Source of the DNA: Leisingera caerulea DSM 24564
GTDB taxonomy: Bacteria; Pseudomonadota; Alphaproteobacteria; Rhodobacterales; Rhodobacteraceae
Assembly: GCF_000473325.1 (NCBI RefSeq)
Contig: NZ_KI421513.1
Location: 487,217-551,216 of the forward strand
Reading direction: 5' to 3'
Length of the DNA stretch: 64,000 nt
Shown: piece by piece, positions 49,951 to 58,670 of the stretch
Position numbering within the stretch: the stretch's first letter is position 1
Layout: each line of letters begins with the position of its first letter
The notes under the pieces: generated by a model
Told to the model about the DNA's origin: nothing
Seen by the model: the letters and a program-made list of their open reading frames with translations, nothing else
Databases searched by the model: none
Position numbers and translations under genes: made by a program

Positions 49951-50012
49951 AAAAATCCGCCCCGCGGGGCCGGATGCCTCCGGCGGGGATATTTTTGGCC
50001 AGATGAACAAGG
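49951..50012. repeat. Dispersed intergenic repeat/terminator-like element, GTATTTT family (copy 3)
   Basis: On the plus strand, a GC-rich hairpin (CCCCGC 49960-49965 with GCGGGG 49983-49988, inner CCGG/CCGG) is followed by ATATTTTTGG and CCAGATGAACAAGG. On the minus strand CCCCGCGGGG is followed by CGGATTTTTG, a terminator-like end for uvrC. The order of parts matches copies at 7557 and 34999. I remember such units as frequent in Rhodobacterales genomes. Confidence 0.6.
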
Positions 50013-50039
50013 GAAGGTTCCGGTTTTCAAGGGCTTATC

Positions 50040-51941
50040 TCAACTGCTGGCATGGAAGTGGTCGTAGATGCGTTCGGCCAGCGCCTCGGAGATGCCCTCC
50101 ACCGCCTTGAGGTCAGCCAAGTTTGCGCGGCTTACCGCCTTGGCGCTGCCGAAATGGGCCAGCAGCGCACGCTTGCGGGAGGCGCCAACCCCGGGGACCT
50201 CGTCAAGCGGTGTGGCGCTGACGGCCTTGGCGCGTTTGGCGCGGTGGGTGCCGATGGCGAACCGGTGCGCCTCATCCCGCATCCGCTGGATGAAATAGAG
50301 CACCGGATCATTGCGCTGCAGAGCAAAGGCAGGCGCACCGGGGCGGTAGAATTCCTCCTTGCCGTGATCGCGGTCCACGCCTTTGGCGACACCCACCATC
50401 GGGATATCCTGCACGCCGTGCTGCTCCATGATTTCTGCCACGGCCGAGACTTGCCCGGCGCCGCCGTCGATCAGCAGGAGATCCGGCCACAGGCCCTTGC
50501 CGCGGTCCGGATCCTCTTTCAAGAGACGCGAGAAGCGGCGGTTCAGCACCTCTTTCATCATCCCGAAGTCATCGCCCGGCACCAGATCGTCGCCCTTGAT
50601 GTTGAACTTGCGGTAGGAGTTTTTAATGAAGCCCTCCGGCCCCATTACGATCATGCCGCCCACCGCATTGGTGCCCTGAATGTGTGAGTTGTCGTAGACC
50701 TCGATCCTGTGCGGCGGGCCCTCCAGGCCAAAGGCCTCGGCCAGGCCGCGCAGCAGCTTTGCCTGGGTCGCGCTTTCAGCCATGCGGCGGGCCAGGCTTT
50801 CGCGGGCGTTACGCACGGCAAAGGCCACCAGTTCGGTCTTCTCGCCGCGCTGGGGCACCAGCAGCTCGACCTTGCGGTCCGCTGTCTCGCTCAACGCCGC
50901 CTCCATCAGGTCGGCGTTCTCAATTGCGTCGGACAGGATCAGCTGCCGCGGCGGCTCCTTGTTGGCATAGAATTGGCCAAGGAAAGCCTCCATGATCTCA
51001 GCCGGGCTGTTGTCGGCATCCACCCGCGGATAGAAATCCTGGTTGCCCCAGTTCTGATTGGCGCGGATGAAAAAGACCTGCACGCAAGCCTGGCCGCCGT
51101 CCATATGCAGGCCGATCACATCGGCCTCTGCCACACCGCGCGGGTTGATGCCCTGCGAGGTCTGCACCTGGGTCAGCGCCTTGATCCGGTCGCGTAAGGC
51201 GGCGGCGCGCTCGAACTCCATCGCCTCGGAGGCGGCCATCATCTGTTCCGCCAGCTCCTCCTGGATTTTAGTGGAGCGCCCGGACAGGAAGCGTTCGGCA
51301 TCGCGCACGCTGACAGCATAATCCTCTGCCGAAATCAGCCCGGTGCAGGGCGCAGTGCAGCGTTTGATCTGATATTGCAGGCAGGGGCGCGTGCGGGTCT
51401 CGAACATGGAATCCGAGCAATTGCGCAGAAGGAACGCCTTTTGCAGCTGGTTCAATGTCCTGTTCACCGCACCTGCGCTGGCAAAGGGGCCGAAGTAGCT
51501 GCCCTTTTGCTTGCGGGCGCCGCGGTGCTTCTTGATCTGGGGAAAGGCGTGATCCTTGGCGACCAGAATGTTCGGGAAGCTTTTGTCATCGCGCAAAAGC
51601 ACGTTGTACTTGGGCTTCAGCTGCTTGATCAGATTCTGCTCCAAGAGCAGCGCCTCGGTCTCTGTCCGGGTGGTCAAGAACATCATCGAGGCGGTGAGCG
51701 CGATCATCCGCTCAATCCGCGGGCTGTTTCCGGGCCGGGTATAATTCGACACCCGCGCCTTTAGGTTGCGCGCCTTGCCGACATAGAGCACCCGGCTGTC
51801 CGCATCCAGCATCCGGTAAACCCCGGGTGATGCGTCCAGAGTCTTCACGTAATCCTGGATCACAGCATAGCCAGTTCTGGGCTTGCAGGCGGGCGAATCC
51901 GGAGGTGTTTCGGCAGGCTGGTCGTTCATGCGCACAGACAT
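50040..51941 (-). CDS. uvrC: Excinuclease ABC subunit C
   Basis: This 633-residue nuclease makes both incisions in nucleotide excision repair. The N-terminal GIY-YIG domain has [31 protein letters not shown] and [16 protein letters not shown] follow; a UVR interaction motif lies near [20 protein letters not shown]; the RNase-H-like part has [17 protein letters not shown] and [15 protein letters not shown]; helix-hairpin-helix motifs end the protein. The ATG at 51941 lies 6 bases after GGGGA. I see no GTTC-N7-GTTC LexA box in the leader. Confidence 0.96.
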   Translation of the reverse strand: MSVRMNDQPAETPPDSPACKPRTGYAVIQDYVKTLDASPGVYRMLDADSRVLYVGKARNLKARVSNYTRPGNSPRIERMIALTASMMFLTTRTETEALLLEQNLIKQLKPKYNVLLRDDKSFPNILVAKDHAFPQIKKHRGARKQKGSYFGPFASAGAVNRTLNQLQKAFLLRNCSDSMFETRTRPCLQYQIKRCTAPCTGLISAEDYAVSVRDAERFLSGRSTKIQEELAEQMMAASEAMEFERAAALRDRIKALTQVQTSQGINPRGVAEADVIGLHMDGGQACVQVFFIRANQNWGNQDFYPRVDADNSPAEIMEAFLGQFYANKEPPRQLILSDAIENADLMEAALSETADRKVELLVPQRGEKTELVAFAVRNARESLARRMAESATQAKLLRGLAEAFGLEGPPHRIEVYDNSHIQGTNAVGGMIVMGPEGFIKNSYRKFNIKGDDLVPGDDFGMMKEVLNRRFSRLLKEDPDRGKGLWPDLLLIDGGAGQVSAVAEIMEQHGVQDIPMVGVAKGVDRDHGKEEFYRPGAPAFALQRNDPVLYFIQRMRDEAHRFAIGTHRAKRAKAVSATPLDEVPGVGASRKRALLAHFGSAKAVSRANLADLKAVEGISEALAERIYDHFHASS

Positions 51942-52240
51942 ATGATTCCCCGCCCTTGGCTGCAATGTTTGCCTGTCCGGATCAAGAGCGGGAAAATCCA
52001 CGGATCTTGTGGATAACTACGGAGATAAGTTTGGGCTATCCCGCGTTTTTCCTTATTTCCGGCTGGTTTCGGACGGATGCCTATAATTTAGGCACATTGT
52101 TAAGGTACTGATTTATTGGTTTATTTTTTACCCGGCCTGTCAAGGTTCTGAAACTAAAGGCACTTTTGTAACGCTTCCGTAACGGCATCTGTACCGGTGC
52201 AAAACTTGCGGCAATGAGGAATGATTTACCCCGGTTTGCG
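51942..52240. other. AT-rich leader between pteridine reductase gene and uvrC
   Basis: This 299-base stretch is clearly more AT-rich than the rest of the window, especially 52080-52140. It contains one perfect DnaA-box nonamer (TTATCCACA, minus strand, 52008-52016), a TTGACA on the minus strand near 52135-52140 without a clear -10, and a TATAAT on the plus strand with no gene behind it. It should contain the uvrC promoter. Confidence 0.45.
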
Positions 52241-53017
52241 TCATTCCAGCCCGTCGCTGTCCGGGGTCTGCCAAGCCAGGTGCTGGCCGCCGTCGACGCA
52301 GATCATCTGGCCGGTCACCGCCTTTGCCTGCAGCAAATAGGCCAGCGCCGCGGTGATGTCCTCTTCTCCGGCGCCGCGCTGCAGAATCGTGGCCTGGCGC
52401 TGGCGGGCAAATTGCCCTGCGGTTTGCCGCGGCCCCTGCAGGGTCGGACCCGGGCCGATGGCATTGACGCGGATCTGCGGCGCCAATGCCTGGGCCGCGG
52501 TGCGGGTCAGCGTCCACAGAGCAGACTTGGCCAGGGTGTAGCTCATGAATTCAGGCGTCAGCTTGCGCACCCGCTGGTCGATCATGTTGACTGCCAGCCC
52601 CCAGGCGCGCGGCTCTCCGCCTGGGTCCTGCTCAAGCGGCACATCCTGCGCCGCCATGGCCTGCAGCAGAACGAAGGGGGCCCGCAGGTTGCTGTTCAGG
52701 TGGCGGTCCCAGCTGTCCCGTGTGGCACTGGCCAGCGTGTCGTGCTCGAACACAGAGGCGTTGTTGACCAGGCAGGTTACCGGCCCGCCCAATGCCGCCG
52801 CCGCCATGGACAGCAGCGCCTGGGCCTGCGCCTCGTCCAAAAGATCCGCCTGCAGCACTGCCGCCTGGCGGCCCAGAGCGCGGATTCCACCGGCAGTCTC
52901 CTCGGCATCCTGGGCGGAGGTTGCATAGTGGACGGCAACATCATAGCCGCGCGCCGCCAGCTCCAAAGCCATTGCCCGGCCCAGCCGCCTGCCCGCTCCT
53001 GTCACCAATGCCCGCAT
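52241..53017 (-). CDS. PTR1-like pteridine reductase (SDR family)
   Basis: This is a 258-residue short-chain dehydrogenase. TGAGRRLGRAMALELA (from residue 6) is the TGx3RxG variant of the NADPH-binding motif that marks pteridine reductases; NNAS follows at 85-88. The usual catalytic Ser is replaced by Asp147 (VNMIDQR), with Tyr160-x3-Lys164, exactly the Asp-Tyr-Lys set and spacing of PTR1. RVNAIGPGPT is conserved. A pterin or dihydrofolate substrate is thus inferred. GGGGAGG lies 5 bases before the ATG. It precedes uvrC and follows the antiporter gene on the same strand. Confidence 0.85.
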   Translation of the reverse strand: MRALVTGAGRRLGRAMALELAARGYDVAVHYATSAQDAEETAGGIRALGRQAAVLQADLLDEAQAQALLSMAAAALGGPVTCLVNNASVFEHDTLASATRDSWDRHLNSNLRAPFVLLQAMAAQDVPLEQDPGGEPRAWGLAVNMIDQRVRKLTPEFMSYTLAKSALWTLTRTAAQALAPQIRVNAIGPGPTLQGPRQTAGQFARQRQATILQRGAGEEDITAALAYLLQAKAVTGQMICVDGGQHLAWQTPDSDGLE

Positions 53018-53048
53018 CTGCGCCTCCCCTGCTGCTGCCGGCATAGAA

Positions 53049-54011
53049 TTAGAACAGGACGGACATATACGCCAGATAGAGCGCGCTGAGGATAATTCCC
53101 CAGATCCGCGTGATATCCTGTTTGAAGAACACAAAAGGGATCAGCAGCAGCGAGGCGGAGAGCATCACCCAAAGGTCGAATTGCAGGAACTCAGGGTCGA
53201 CACTGATCGGGCCGACAAATGTGGCAATGCCAATGATGGCCAGCAGGTTGAACATATTGGAGCCGATCACGTTGCCCAGCGCCACATCCGCCTGACGGCG
53301 CAGTGCCGCCATCGTGGTGGTGGCCAGTTCCGGCAGCGAGGTGCCAACCGCCACAAGGGTCAGGCCGATCACGGTTTCGCTGATCCCGTAAAGACGCGCG
53401 ATGATCGAGGCGTTGTCGACCAGCAGGTCGGCGCCCAGCGGCAGGCCGATCAGGCCCAGCAGCAGGTAAATGCCGACGCGCCAATACGGCATGTCCGGAT
53501 CGGCTTCCTCGATCTCTTCCAGGTCTGTATCCGCGGCGCAGCCGTTGCCATTACCGTTGCGGCGGTGGTTGCGCGCGTCGCGGAAGGCCACGCCCAGCAC
53601 CCCGGCCAGTGCGGTCAGCAGGATCAGGCCGGACCAAAAGGTGAAAGTGCCGCTGAAGGCCAGACCAATGAACAGCACCGAGGCGCCCAGCATGAAGACA
53701 TAGTTCCTGCGCGTGCTGCATTCGCTGGTGTGCAGCGCCCGCAAAAGCGCGGGGATGCCAAGCACCAGCAGGATATTGGCGGTGTTGGACCCGACCACAT
53801 TGCCCATCGCGATGCCGTCTGCATCCTCGTAGACCGCGTTAACTGCAATCAGCAGCTCCGGCGCTGAGGTGCCAAAGGCCACAATGGTCAGACTGACGAT
53901 CAGCGCAGGCACCCCCAGCCGCAAGCTGAGGTTCACTGCGCCGCGCACCAGCGCGTCGCCCGCCAGCAGCAGAATCACCAAACCAAGCGCCGAATACAGC
54001 CATGGCATCAT
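53049..54011 (-). CDS. Calcium/sodium antiporter (CaCA family, YrbG-like)
   Basis: This is a 320-residue membrane protein with two inverted alpha-repeats, each carrying the ion-binding signature: GTSAPELLIAVNA...GNVVGSNTANILLVLG in the first half and GTSLPELATTTMA...GNVIGSNMFNLLAIIG in the second. An acidic cytoplasmic loop (about 150-175) joins them. This is the K-independent YrbG/CaxA-type exchanger. Start and preceding microprotein stop overlap by 4 bases (ATGA). Confidence 0.93.
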   Translation of the reverse strand: MMPWLYSALGLVILLLAGDALVRGAVNLSLRLGVPALIVSLTIVAFGTSAPELLIAVNAVYEDADGIAMGNVVGSNTANILLVLGIPALLRALHTSECSTRRNYVFMLGASVLFIGLAFSGTFTFWSGLILLTALAGVLGVAFRDARNHRRNGNGNGCAADTDLEEIEEADPDMPYWRVGIYLLLGLIGLPLGADLLVDNASIIARLYGISETVIGLTLVAVGTSLPELATTTMAALRRQADVALGNVIGSNMFNLLAIIGIATFVGPISVDPEFLQFDLWVMLSASLLLIPFVFFKQDITRIWGIILSALYLAYMSVLF

Positions 54012-54181
54012 TTGCCACGATCCCCTTTTCTACAGGCGCACGGCCCCTTGCCGATCTTGAAGCGGCCGCAGGACGTGCAGCGCCTGGAATTGATTTGCTT
54101 CTGACCGGGAAACCGCAGCTTGCCGAACATCGCAAGCACCGCCATCACCGCCAGAAAGATTGCAACGATCTTGAACAGCAC
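54008..54181 (-). CDS. Single-helix microprotein with Cys-rich zinc-ribbon tail
   Basis: This is a 57-residue protein: a transmembrane helix (LFKIVAIFLAVMAVLAMFG), the linker KLRFPGQ, then RRCTSCGRFKIGKGPCACRK with four Cys in a CxxC...CxC arrangement that could bind zinc. The GTG at 54181, directly after the peptidase stop, is the likely start; a GTG ten codons upstream would overlap the peptidase gene by 29 bases. It is coupled to both neighbours. Function unknown. Confidence 0.75.
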   Translation of the reverse strand: MLFKIVAIFLAVMAVLAMFGKLRFPGQKQINSRRCTSCGRFKIGKGPCACRKGDRGK

Positions 54182-54182
54182 G

Positions 54183-54980
54183 TCAGAGCCCGAAACGCGC
54201 GTATTCGGCACGTTCCTCGATCCCGGCCAGCGCGTCCTGAGCCATCCGCATGCCGAACCGGCTCCAGAACGGCTTTTTCAGGCCGTAGCGGCGGAAGCGG
54301 ACCTTCTCGCCATAACGCTCCTGCATCTTGGGTTTCAGGTGACCGATACCGTCGATCAGCCCCAGCTCTTCAGCCCGCCGCGCCAGCCAGATCTCTCCGG
54401 TGAACAGATTCTCGTCCGATTTCAGCTTGGCGCCGCGGCGTTCGGTGACATGGTCGATGAAATTTGCGTGGATGTCGTTCAGGATCACCTTGAGGCGCTG
54501 CACGTCCTCGGGGTTTTCCGGGCGGAACGGGTCCAGCATGGATTTGCTTTCGCCGGCGGTATAGACGCGGCGCTCCACGCCCTGACGGGCCAGCAGCACA
54601 TGGGCGCCAAAGCCGGCGGAGATCACCCCGACCGAGCCCAGCACCGAGCTGGCGTCAGCCCATATCTCATCCGCAGCGGCCGCCAGCCAGTAGCCGCCCG
54701 AGGCCGCAACGTCCTCGACGAAGGCATAGACCGGGATATCCAGTTCCTCAGCCAGGCGGCGGATGCGGGCTCCGATCAGCGAGCTTTGCACCGGCGAGCC
54801 GCCGGGGGAGTTGATCTCCAGCGCGACCGCGGCAGGTTTGCCCTTGCGGAAGGCACGTTCCAGGATCGGGGTCAGCGCAGCATCGCTGAGCGAGCCGCGG
54901 CCGGGCATGCCGATGGCGCCATTCAGGCGCACCACCGCCACCAGCGGCTGTCTTTTCAGGAAAGGCAGGTGAAATCTCAT
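54183..54980 (-). CDS. S49-family serine peptidase (SppA/SohB-like)
   Basis: This is a 265-residue protein. RLNGAIGMPGRGSLSD opens the domain; ALEINSPGGSPVQSS, VEDVAASGGYWLAAAAD (catalytic Ser) and GVERRVYTAGESKSMLDPF (catalytic Lys) are the S49 landmarks. No clear membrane helix is seen at this start; a short hydrophobic N-terminus (MRFHLPFLKRQPLVAVV) is present. The family degrades signal peptides or membrane protein fragments. The ribosome site is weak. The microprotein begins 2 bases after its stop. Confidence 0.92.
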   Translation of the reverse strand: MRFHLPFLKRQPLVAVVRLNGAIGMPGRGSLSDAALTPILERAFRKGKPAAVALEINSPGGSPVQSSLIGARIRRLAEELDIPVYAFVEDVAASGGYWLAAAADEIWADASSVLGSVGVISAGFGAHVLLARQGVERRVYTAGESKSMLDPFRPENPEDVQRLKVILNDIHANFIDHVTERRGAKLKSDENLFTGEIWLARRAEELGLIDGIGHLKPKMQERYGEKVRFRRYGLKKPFWSRFGMRMAQDALAGIEERAEYARFGL

Positions 54981-55103
54981 GGCGCCGATGTAGAGGGCCG
55001 CCCGGGGTGAAACAAGGTGCGCCGCCCGGGGATTTACGATCAAACGCAAAAACCGCACGTCCGCAGGCATAAATGCAACGCAGGTCTGCGCATGGTTGAT
55101 GCC

Positions 55104-55190
55104 CGCGGGAGACCTCCCGCCCGTCAGGACAGCAGCTTGCAGCTGCAGCCTTCCCGTTGGGCCGGGCGCCGCGCTGCCGCGCGGCGCAGC
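55104..55190 (-). repeat. REP-like intergenic repeat, copy D
   Basis: Read on the minus strand: CAGCGCGGCGCCCGGCCCAA then CGGGAAGGCTGCAGCTGCAA (an inverted GCAGCTTGCAGCTGC arm) and GACGGGCGGGAGG. GTTGGGCC marks the core at 55156-55163. It faces copy E 40 bases away. Confidence 0.65.
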
Positions 55191-55200
55191 GCATGACGCC

Positions 55201-55300
55201 GGCCGCGAGCGCGGCACCCGGCACGCTCAGCGTGCCAGGCCCAACCGGTAGGGGCGCCCTCCGGGCGTCCGGATCGGGCGGGAGCCCTCCCCCGCCGGTC
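55201..55300 (+). repeat. REP-like intergenic repeat, copy E
   Basis: Plus-strand arms GGCACGCTCAGCGTGCC are followed by AGGCCCAAC (core at 55238), a GGGCGCCCTCCGGGCGTCC arm and GGGCGGGAGCCCTCCCC. It is paired head-on with copy D. Confidence 0.65.
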
Positions 55301-55311
55301 CGCGTGCCGTT

Positions 55312-56073
55312 TCAGGCGCGGATGCGCCAGCCGGTTTTGAAAATCCACCAGATCACCGCCATACAGGCGAGGGTAAAGCCGCCTATCGCGCAAAGGCTCA
55401 GCAGAACCGGCACATCCGCCTGACCGAAGAATGCCCAGCGGAAGCCCGACACCAGATAGACCACCGGGTTGAACAGCGTAATTGTCTGCCAGACCGGCGG
55501 CAGCATCGAAATCGAGTAGAAAGACCCGCCCAGGAACACCAGCGGCGTCACCACCAGCAGCGGCACCAGTTGCAGCTGCTCGAAATTGCCGGCCCAGATT
55601 CCGATGATGAACCCCATCAGCGAGAAGCTGAGGCAGGTCAGGACCAGGAAAGCAACCATTGCAACGGGGTGCTGCACCGAAAGATCCACGAACAGCGAGG
55701 CGGTGCACAGGATCACCACGCCGATGAACAGCGATTTGGTCGCCGCAGCCCCGGCGAAGCCTGCGACGACTTCCAGGAAGTTAATCGGCGCCGAGAGGAT
55801 CTCATAGATGTTGCCGATGAACTTGGGGAAGTAGATCCCGAAGGAGGCGTTGGAAATGCTCTGGGTGATCACCGACAGCATCACCAGCCCCGGCACGATG
55901 AAGGCGCCGTATTCGACCCCGTCGACCTCTTGGATCCGGCTGCCTATGGCGCTGCCGAACACTACGAAATACAGCGAGGTGGACAGTACCGGCGAGATGA
56001 AGCTTTGCAGAAAGGTGCGCCAGAACCGCGCCATTTCCGCCTTGTAGATAGTGGCAACCGCGGTCCAATTCAT
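55312..56073 (-). CDS. ABC-2 type transporter permease
   Basis: This is a 253-residue membrane protein with six predicted helices. The pattern [53 protein letters not shown] and FFNPVVYL-like [14 protein letters not shown] is the YadH/NodJ-type ABC-2 permease. It works with the ATPase encoded directly upstream (4-base overlap). Such two-component exporters move drugs, polysaccharides or lipids; the substrate is not evident. Confidence 0.92.
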   Translation of the reverse strand: MNWTAVATIYKAEMARFWRTFLQSFISPVLSTSLYFVVFGSAIGSRIQEVDGVEYGAFIVPGLVMLSVITQSISNASFGIYFPKFIGNIYEILSAPINFLEVVAGFAGAAATKSLFIGVVILCTASLFVDLSVQHPVAMVAFLVLTCLSFSLMGFIIGIWAGNFEQLQLVPLLVVTPLVFLGGSFYSISMLPPVWQTITLFNPVVYLVSGFRWAFFGQADVPVLLSLCAIGGFTLACMAVIWWIFKTGWRIRA

Positions 56074-57029
56074 GCTGCGTCTCCCGAAGCTGAGCCTTTT
56101 GACGCTGGCCCGCCGGAAACAAGACCGACAAAGATGTCCTCCAGGCTGGACTCCCGCGTCTGCACATCCGACAGCACCAGCCCGGCCTGCGCCACATCGT
56201 TCAGCAGCGTTGTGATGCCGGTCCGCTCCGCCCGCGTGTCATAGGTGTAAAGCAGCCCGCCGCCGCCGTTGACCAGTTGCAGATTATGCTGCGACAGCGC
56301 CTCCGGGACCTCCCTGACTGGTTCGGTCAGCTGCACCTCCAGCTGTTTCTGCCCCATCCGGGCCATCAGCCGGTCCTTCTCCTCGACCAGCAGCAGCTCG
56401 CCGCCGGTGATTACGCCCACCCGGTCGGCAATCGCCTCGGCTTCCTCTATGTAATGGGTGGTCAGGATGATGGTGACACCATCTGCCTTCAGCTCGCGGA
56501 CAATCTCCCACATGTCCTTGCGCAGCTCGACGTCCACGCCGGCGGTGGGTTCATCCAGAAACAGGATGCGCGGCTCATGCGCCAGCGCCTTGGCGATCAG
56601 CACCCGCCGCTTCATGCCGCCCGAAAGATCCATGATGCGGCTGTCCCGTTTTTCCCAGAGCGACAGCTTGCGCAGAATGCTCCCGACCAGTTCTGAATTG
56701 GCGGATTTGCCGAACAGGCCGCGGGAGAATGTGACCGTGTCCAGCACCTTGGTGAAGGGCTCCAGGGTGATCTCCTGCGGCACCAGCCCGATCAGCGCCC
56801 TGGCCGCGCGGAACTGGGAAACGTTGTCGAAACCGCCCACGCTGACGCTGCCTGACGTCGCGGTTGTGATGCCGCAGATGGTTGAAATCAGGGTTGTTTT
56901 TCCCGCGCCATTGGGGCCAAGAAGGGCAAGGATTTCCCCCTCTTCAATGTCGAGCGAGACGCCTTTCAGCGCCTCGAAACCGCCATCGTAAATTTTGCGC
57001 AGATCGCGGATGGAGAGGATGGCCGTCAT
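56070..57029 (-). CDS. ABC transporter ATP-binding protein (YadG-like)
   Basis: This is a 319-residue ATPase: Walker A GPNGAGKT (residues about 38-45), Q-loop VPQEITL, signature LSGGMKRR, Walker [13 protein letters not shown] and switch His in [14 protein letters not shown]. The C-terminal 90 residues form the extension usual in drug-export ATPases (CcmA/YadG group). It is followed by its permease with a 4-base overlap. Confidence 0.95.
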   Translation of the reverse strand: MTAILSIRDLRKIYDGGFEALKGVSLDIEEGEILALLGPNGAGKTTLISTICGITTATSGSVSVGGFDNVSQFRAARALIGLVPQEITLEPFTKVLDTVTFSRGLFGKSANSELVGSILRKLSLWEKRDSRIMDLSGGMKRRVLIAKALAHEPRILFLDEPTAGVDVELRKDMWEIVRELKADGVTIILTTHYIEEAEAIADRVGVITGGELLLVEEKDRLMARMGQKQLEVQLTEPVREVPEALSQHNLQLVNGGGGLLYTYDTRAERTGITTLLNDVAQAGLVLSDVQTRESSLEDIFVGLVSGGPASKGSASGDAA

Positions 57030-57152
57030 GATGCCTCCGGGCTGGTCTCAGATCCCGGCTACCCTAGCCGCGGCGTGCCGCATCTGCCAGCCCTGTGCCG
57101 CACATCGGGCCGCAGATTGGCCTGTGCGCCTGCGCAGTGCCCGGGGCCAGGC

Positions 57153-57674
57153 TCAGCTGCGGCCGGTCACCTTGCTGAACCATCCTTTCTTTTCGCCGTC
57201 CTCCGGTGCTTCGCCTTCGTCACCCGCCGCGCTCTCCGGTGCCAGATGCGCCTGCAGGTTGGCAAAAAACTGGTCCGCCATCTTCTTGGCAAAGCCGTCG
57301 ATGATCCGGCTGCCCAGCTGCGCCAGCTTACCGCCGACCTTGGCTTCGACATCATAGGACAGCAGCGTGCCGGCTTCCGAAGGTTCCAGCGTTACGATGG
57401 CACCGCCCTTGGCAAAGCCGGCCGCCCCGCCCTTGCCCTCACCGCTGATGGTCAGCCTCTTGTTTTCAACCAGGTCCGATAGGGTGACCTGCCCCTTGAA
57501 GGTGGCTTTGACCGGGCCGACCTTCTGAGTGACAGTGGCTTCGAATCCGTCTTCCGGGGTACCGGTCACATCCTGCGCCCCCGGCACGCAGGCCTGCAGC
57601 ACCTCAGGCGTCAGCAGCGCCGCATAGACGGTTGCGGGATCGGCGGCGATTTCCTTCTGGTCACTCATCTGCAT
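57153..57674 (-). CDS. CoxG-like SRPBCC-family protein
   Basis: This is a 173-residue protein. ADPATVYAALLTPEVLQACV, VTQKVGPVKATFKGQVTLSD and LSYDVEAKVGGKLAQLGSRI are typical of carbon-monoxide dehydrogenase subunit G (CoxG), which recruits CO dehydrogenase to the membrane. Many relatives occur without CO dehydrogenase, as here. The C-terminus is acidic, then ends KKGWFSKVTGRS. GGGAGGT lies 6 bases before the ATG. The ABC exporter genes follow after 123 bases on the same strand. Confidence 0.88.
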   Translation of the reverse strand: MQMSDQKEIAADPATVYAALLTPEVLQACVPGAQDVTGTPEDGFEATVTQKVGPVKATFKGQVTLSDLVENKRLTISGEGKGGAAGFAKGGAIVTLEPSEAGTLLSYDVEAKVGGKLAQLGSRIIDGFAKKMADQFFANLQAHLAPESAAGDEGEAPEDGEKKGWFSKVTGRS

Positions 57675-57801
57675 GGCGGTACCTCCCTGGCGCTGAGATG
57701 CGGTCCCCCCAGACCTAGCCGCCCGGCCCTGCCCTGCCAAGCCTGGAGTGGCAGGACCACCTGCGACCGTTAACCAGAGTCCTGCTGCAGCGTTCCAAAT
57801 T

Positions 57802-57847
57802 AATCTTGACGTCAAGATTTATAGACACTTATCTTGATGTCGAGATT
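57802..57847 (+). promoter_or_regulatory. Promoter covered by two MarR-type operator palindromes
   Basis: AATCTTGACGTCAAGATT (57802-57819) is a perfect 18-bp palindrome, and ATCTTGATGTCGAGAT (57831-57846) is a second, imperfect copy with its centre 28 bp further on. A -35 TTGACG (57806-57811) lies in the first and a -10 TTATCT (57829-57834) at the edge of the second, with a 17-base spacer. This is a repressor arrangement. The half-site ATCTTGA resembles MarR-family operators such as MhqR/YodB type; the regulator is not encoded next to it. Confidence 0.75.
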
Positions 57848-57864
57848 ACAGAAAGGACTCACCC

Positions 57865-58539
57865 ATGAAGATCATTCTCTTTGGCGCAACCGGTGATGCA
57901 GGCAGCGCAGCCCTGAGGGCGGCGGTGGCGCGCGGCCATCAGGTGACGGCGGTGTCCCGGCAGCCGCAAGCGCTGTCTGTGCTCAGCCCCCTGGTCACCC
58001 CGCAGCCGCTGGATTTGCTCGCCGATCCGCAAGCCGCGGCAGTGGCTGCCCGGGGACACGACCTGGCGGTCAGCGCGCTGCGGCCGCCCGCGGGACGAGA
58101 AGCCGATCTGGTACCGCTGACACGGGCAGCGCTCGACGCCGCCCGGCTGGCAGGCATTCCGGTGCTGGTGACTGGCGGCGCCGCGACGCTGAAGCTGGCC
58201 GACGGCAGCGGCCACACCGTGCTGAGCGCGCCAGGGTTCCTCCCCGAAAGCGTCCGCCCGATTGCCGAGGCCTGCGCCGCGCAGGACGCGCTGCTGGAAG
58301 CGGAGACCGAAACGGAATGGACCTGCCTGCGCCCGCCCGCGCTGCTGACAGAGGGCCCGCAGACCGGCCGCTACCGGTTCGGCACCGATACGCTGGTCAC
58401 GGATGCGGACGGCGTCTCCCAAATCTCTTTTGCCGATTTCGGCGCAGCCCTGCTGGATCTGGCGGAAAACCCGCGCGGCATCCGGCAACGGCTGACCGTC
58501 GCCTGGGGCGCTCCCGCCCCCGCCCTGGCGGCCGGCTGA
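57865..58539 (+). CDS. NAD(P)-binding oxidoreductase-like protein (atypical SDR)
   Basis: This is a 224-residue Rossmann protein starting MKIILFGATGDAGSAALRAA (GATGxxG, residues 7-13). LDLLADPQAAAVAARGHDLA and PVLVTGGAATLKL fit NmrA/YwnB-like atypical short-chain dehydrogenases, which lack the Tyr-x3-Lys pair. Such proteins often handle NAD(P)H-linked redox responses. AAAGGA lies 9 bases before the ATG. It stands alone under an operator-controlled promoter and so is presumably stress-induced. Confidence 0.88.
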   Translation: MKIILFGATGDAGSAALRAAVARGHQVTAVSRQPQALSVLSPLVTPQPLDLLADPQAAAVAARGHDLAVSALRPPAGREADLVPLTRAALDAARLAGIPVLVTGGAATLKLADGSGHTVLSAPGFLPESVRPIAEACAAQDALLEAETETEWTCLRPPALLTEGPQTGRYRFGTDTLVTDADGVSQISFADFGAALLDLAENPRGIRQRLTVAWGAPAPALAAG

Positions 58540-58554
58540 CGCCGAGCCTTGGAC

Positions 58555-58592
58555 GGTGTTGGGCCGGGCAGCGCGCCTAGCGCGCTGCAGTT
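58555..58592 (-). repeat. REP-like intergenic repeat, copy F (partial)
   Basis: On the minus strand: CTGCAGCGCGCTAGGCGCGC, then TGCCCGGCCCAAC (GTTGGGCC at 58559-58566 on plus). This is the hairpin arm plus core only. It faces copy G, as copies D and E face each other. Confidence 0.55.
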
Positions 58593-58670
58593 GCGCCGAA
58601 ACGGTTTATGCAAATAGAATCCGCCCTCCAGAAGGGCGCCTGTAAGATAACGCGCCTTTGGAGCAGCACC

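Larger units (their letters stand above)
54981..55311. other. Gene-free 331-base stretch between ABC permease and S49 peptidase genes
   Basis: This holds two REP-like repeat copies in opposite orientation (listed separately) and the upstream region of the peptidase gene. An open frame extends through it in phase with the peptidase, but it has no family similarity and repeats run through it. No promoter is clear. Confidence 0.55.

Noticed and set aside
52090..52120. Plus-strand TATAAT near 52095 as promoter of a gene or small RNA
   Set aside because: There is no suitable -35 and no plus-strand gene or terminator-ended transcript behind it. In an AT-rich patch the hexamer can arise by chance.
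51942..52240. LexA (SOS) box for uvrC
   Set aside because: Neither GTTC-N7-GTTC nor GAAC-N7-GAAC was found on either strand of the leader.
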